DNA of 64,000 nucleotides, taken from Mycobacterium saskatchewanense. GTDB taxonomy: Bacteria; Actinomycetota; Actinomycetes; Mycobacteriales; Mycobacteriaceae. The stretch is from positions 5,704,001-5,768,000 of the forward strand of contig NZ_AP022573.1 of the NCBI RefSeq assembly GCF_010729105.1. Direction: 5' to 3'. The notes under the pieces are model-generated. The model was not told where the DNA came from, did no database searches, and saw only the letters and a list, made by a program, of their open reading frames with translations. The position numbers and the translations under genes were made by a program. This document shows, piece by piece, positions 63,355 through 64,000 of the stretch. Each line of letters opens with the position of its first letter. Position 1 is the stretch's first letter.

Positions 63355-64000
63355 GTGACCGAGAGCCCGTACCTAGTCGGATTGCGGCTGGCCGGCAAGA
63401 AGGTCGTCGTGGTCGGTGGGGGAAACGTCGCGCAGCGCCGCCTGCCCCTGCTCATCGCCAGCGGCGCCGACGTCCACGTCATCTCCCGCAGCGCCACCCC
63501 GGCCGTCGAGGCGATGACCGGAATCACGTTGGCGCTGCGCGAATACCGCGACGGCGACCTGCAGGGGGCCTGGTATGCGATCGCCGCCACCAATGACCCG
63601 CAGGTGAACGCGGCGGTGGTCGACGAGGCCGAACGGCGTCACTTGTTCTGCGTGCGCGCCGACATCGCGGTCGAGGGCACTGCGGTCACTCCGGCCTCGT
63701 TCGGCTACGCCGGATTGTCGGTCGGGGTGCTGGCCGGCGGCGATCACCGCCGCTCCGCGGCAATCCGGTCGGCGATCCGTGAGGCGTTGCAGACCGGTCT
63801 GATCACCCCGGACAACCCGGATAGCCCGGTGGCATCCGACGTCGTGCGCGGTGGGGTGGCGCTGGTGGGCGGCGGACCGGGCGACCCCGAGCTGATCACC
63901 GTGCGGGGCCGTCGGCTGCTCGCCCACGCCGACGTGGTCGTCGCGGACCGGCTGGCACCACCCGATCTGCTCGCCGAGCTGCCGCCTCACGTCGAGGTCA
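63355..64000 (+). CDS. cysG: Siroheme synthase/uroporphyrinogen-III methyltransferase, N-terminal part (runs off window)
   Basis: The first 215 residues. The N-terminal precorrin-2 dehydrogenase/ferrochelatase-like domain has GLRLAGKKVVVVGGGNVAQR and AIAATNDPQVNAAV. From about residue 165 the SUMT domain starts: GGVALVGGGPGDPELITVRG, then RRLLAHADVVVADRLA. The full protein should make precorrin-2 for cobalamin and siroheme. The GTG at 63355 lies 32 bp after the inverted repeat. It matches Rv2847c, next to cobB. Confidence 0.93.
   Translation, partial: MTESPYLVGLRLAGKKVVVVGGGNVAQRRLPLLIASGADVHVISRSATPAVEAMTGITLALREYRDGDLQGAWYAIAATNDPQVNAAVVDEAERRHLFCVRADIAVEGTAVTPASFGYAGLSVGVLAGGDHRRSAAIRSAIREALQTGLITPDNPDSPVASDVVRGGVALVGGGPGDPELITVRGRRLLAHADVVVADRLAPPDLLAELPPHVEV

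Noticed and set aside
1..64000. tRNA, rRNA, integrase or insertion sequence to explain the hydrogenase region as an island
   Set aside because: None was recognised by eye; base composition of the hydrogenase genes looks like that of their neighbours.

Overview
The window is GC-rich actinobacterial DNA from a Mycobacterium. Supporting evidence: two PPE-family genes, MPT63 and MPT53 homologues, mycothione reductase, and long runs of gene order that (from memory) match Mycobacterium tuberculosis Rv2888c to Rv2847c in inverted orientation: amiC, MarR, pyrH, frr, cdsA, rlmN, mpt53, ccdA-like, Rv2876-like, dxr, rip1, ispG, GNAT, then pbp lipoprotein, mapB, glnA4, puuD-like, aldC, SDR, then nicT, mtr, mqo, Rv2850c-like, cobO, cobB, cysG. 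Insertions absent from M. tuberculosis, and the absence of its mpt70/dipZ/mpt83 island, point to a non-tuberculous, probably slow-growing species. I cannot name the species.

Layout. 1-5.8 kb: accessory and stress genes (amidase end, MarR, ChaB-like, DUF2795, an internally deleted SDR, MPT63-like secreted protein, PlsC-like acyltransferase, a GlnR-like regulator, CsbD-like protein). 6.0-16.1 kb: a conserved block for pyrimidine nucleotides, ribosome recycling, CDP-diacylglycerol, 23S rRNA methylation, extracytoplasmic thiol chemistry and the MEP isoprenoid pathway (dxr, ispG) around the Rip1 protease. 16.2-22.0 kb: an inserted cassette with a large LuxR-type ATPase divergent from a keto-acid decarboxylase and a bicupin. 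22.1-32.0 kb: penicillin-binding lipoprotein, mapB, cobQ and a gamma-glutamyl-amine type operon (glnA4, puuD-like, aldC, SDR). 32.0-35.3 kb: two PPE genes with a decayed aromatic amino acid lyase fragment between them.

35.8-54.4 kb is the most distinctive region: a complete locus for a group 1h (actinobacterial, Hhy-type) high-affinity [NiFe]-hydrogenase, all on the minus strand. It holds nicT (nickel uptake), hypA and hypB (nickel insertion), then hhyS, hhyL, a NifU/Rieske-like protein, DUF5947, DUF6084, an unnamed 443-residue protein, a 39-residue membrane peptide, a maturation protease, hypC, hypF, a SIS-HypC fusion, a SIS protein, hypE, a second hypC, hypD, DUF6390 and an AlkP-superfamily protein. 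Most joints are ATGA/GTGA overlaps, so the long run is probably one transcription unit. A Fur-family regulator is divergent from nicT. I find four spaced sites resembling the actinobacterial Nur (nickel) box, in the nicT/fur gap, upstream of hhyS, and (twice) upstream of the second PPE gene. This suggests one nickel-responsive regulon.

Two tandem repeat arrays inside the hydrogenase operon share a 28-base core with base-paired arms that covary between arrays. A third, unrelated 57-base array has duplicated the 3' end of rlmN. 54.5-64 kb returns to the conserved backbone: mycothione reductase, an alpha/beta hydrolase, malate:quinone oxidoreductase, and a cobalamin block (chelatase-like AAA/VWA protein, cobO, cobB, cysG) with a 23-bp perfect inverted repeat over the cobB stop. 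No tRNA, rRNA, CRISPR array or insertion sequence was recognised.
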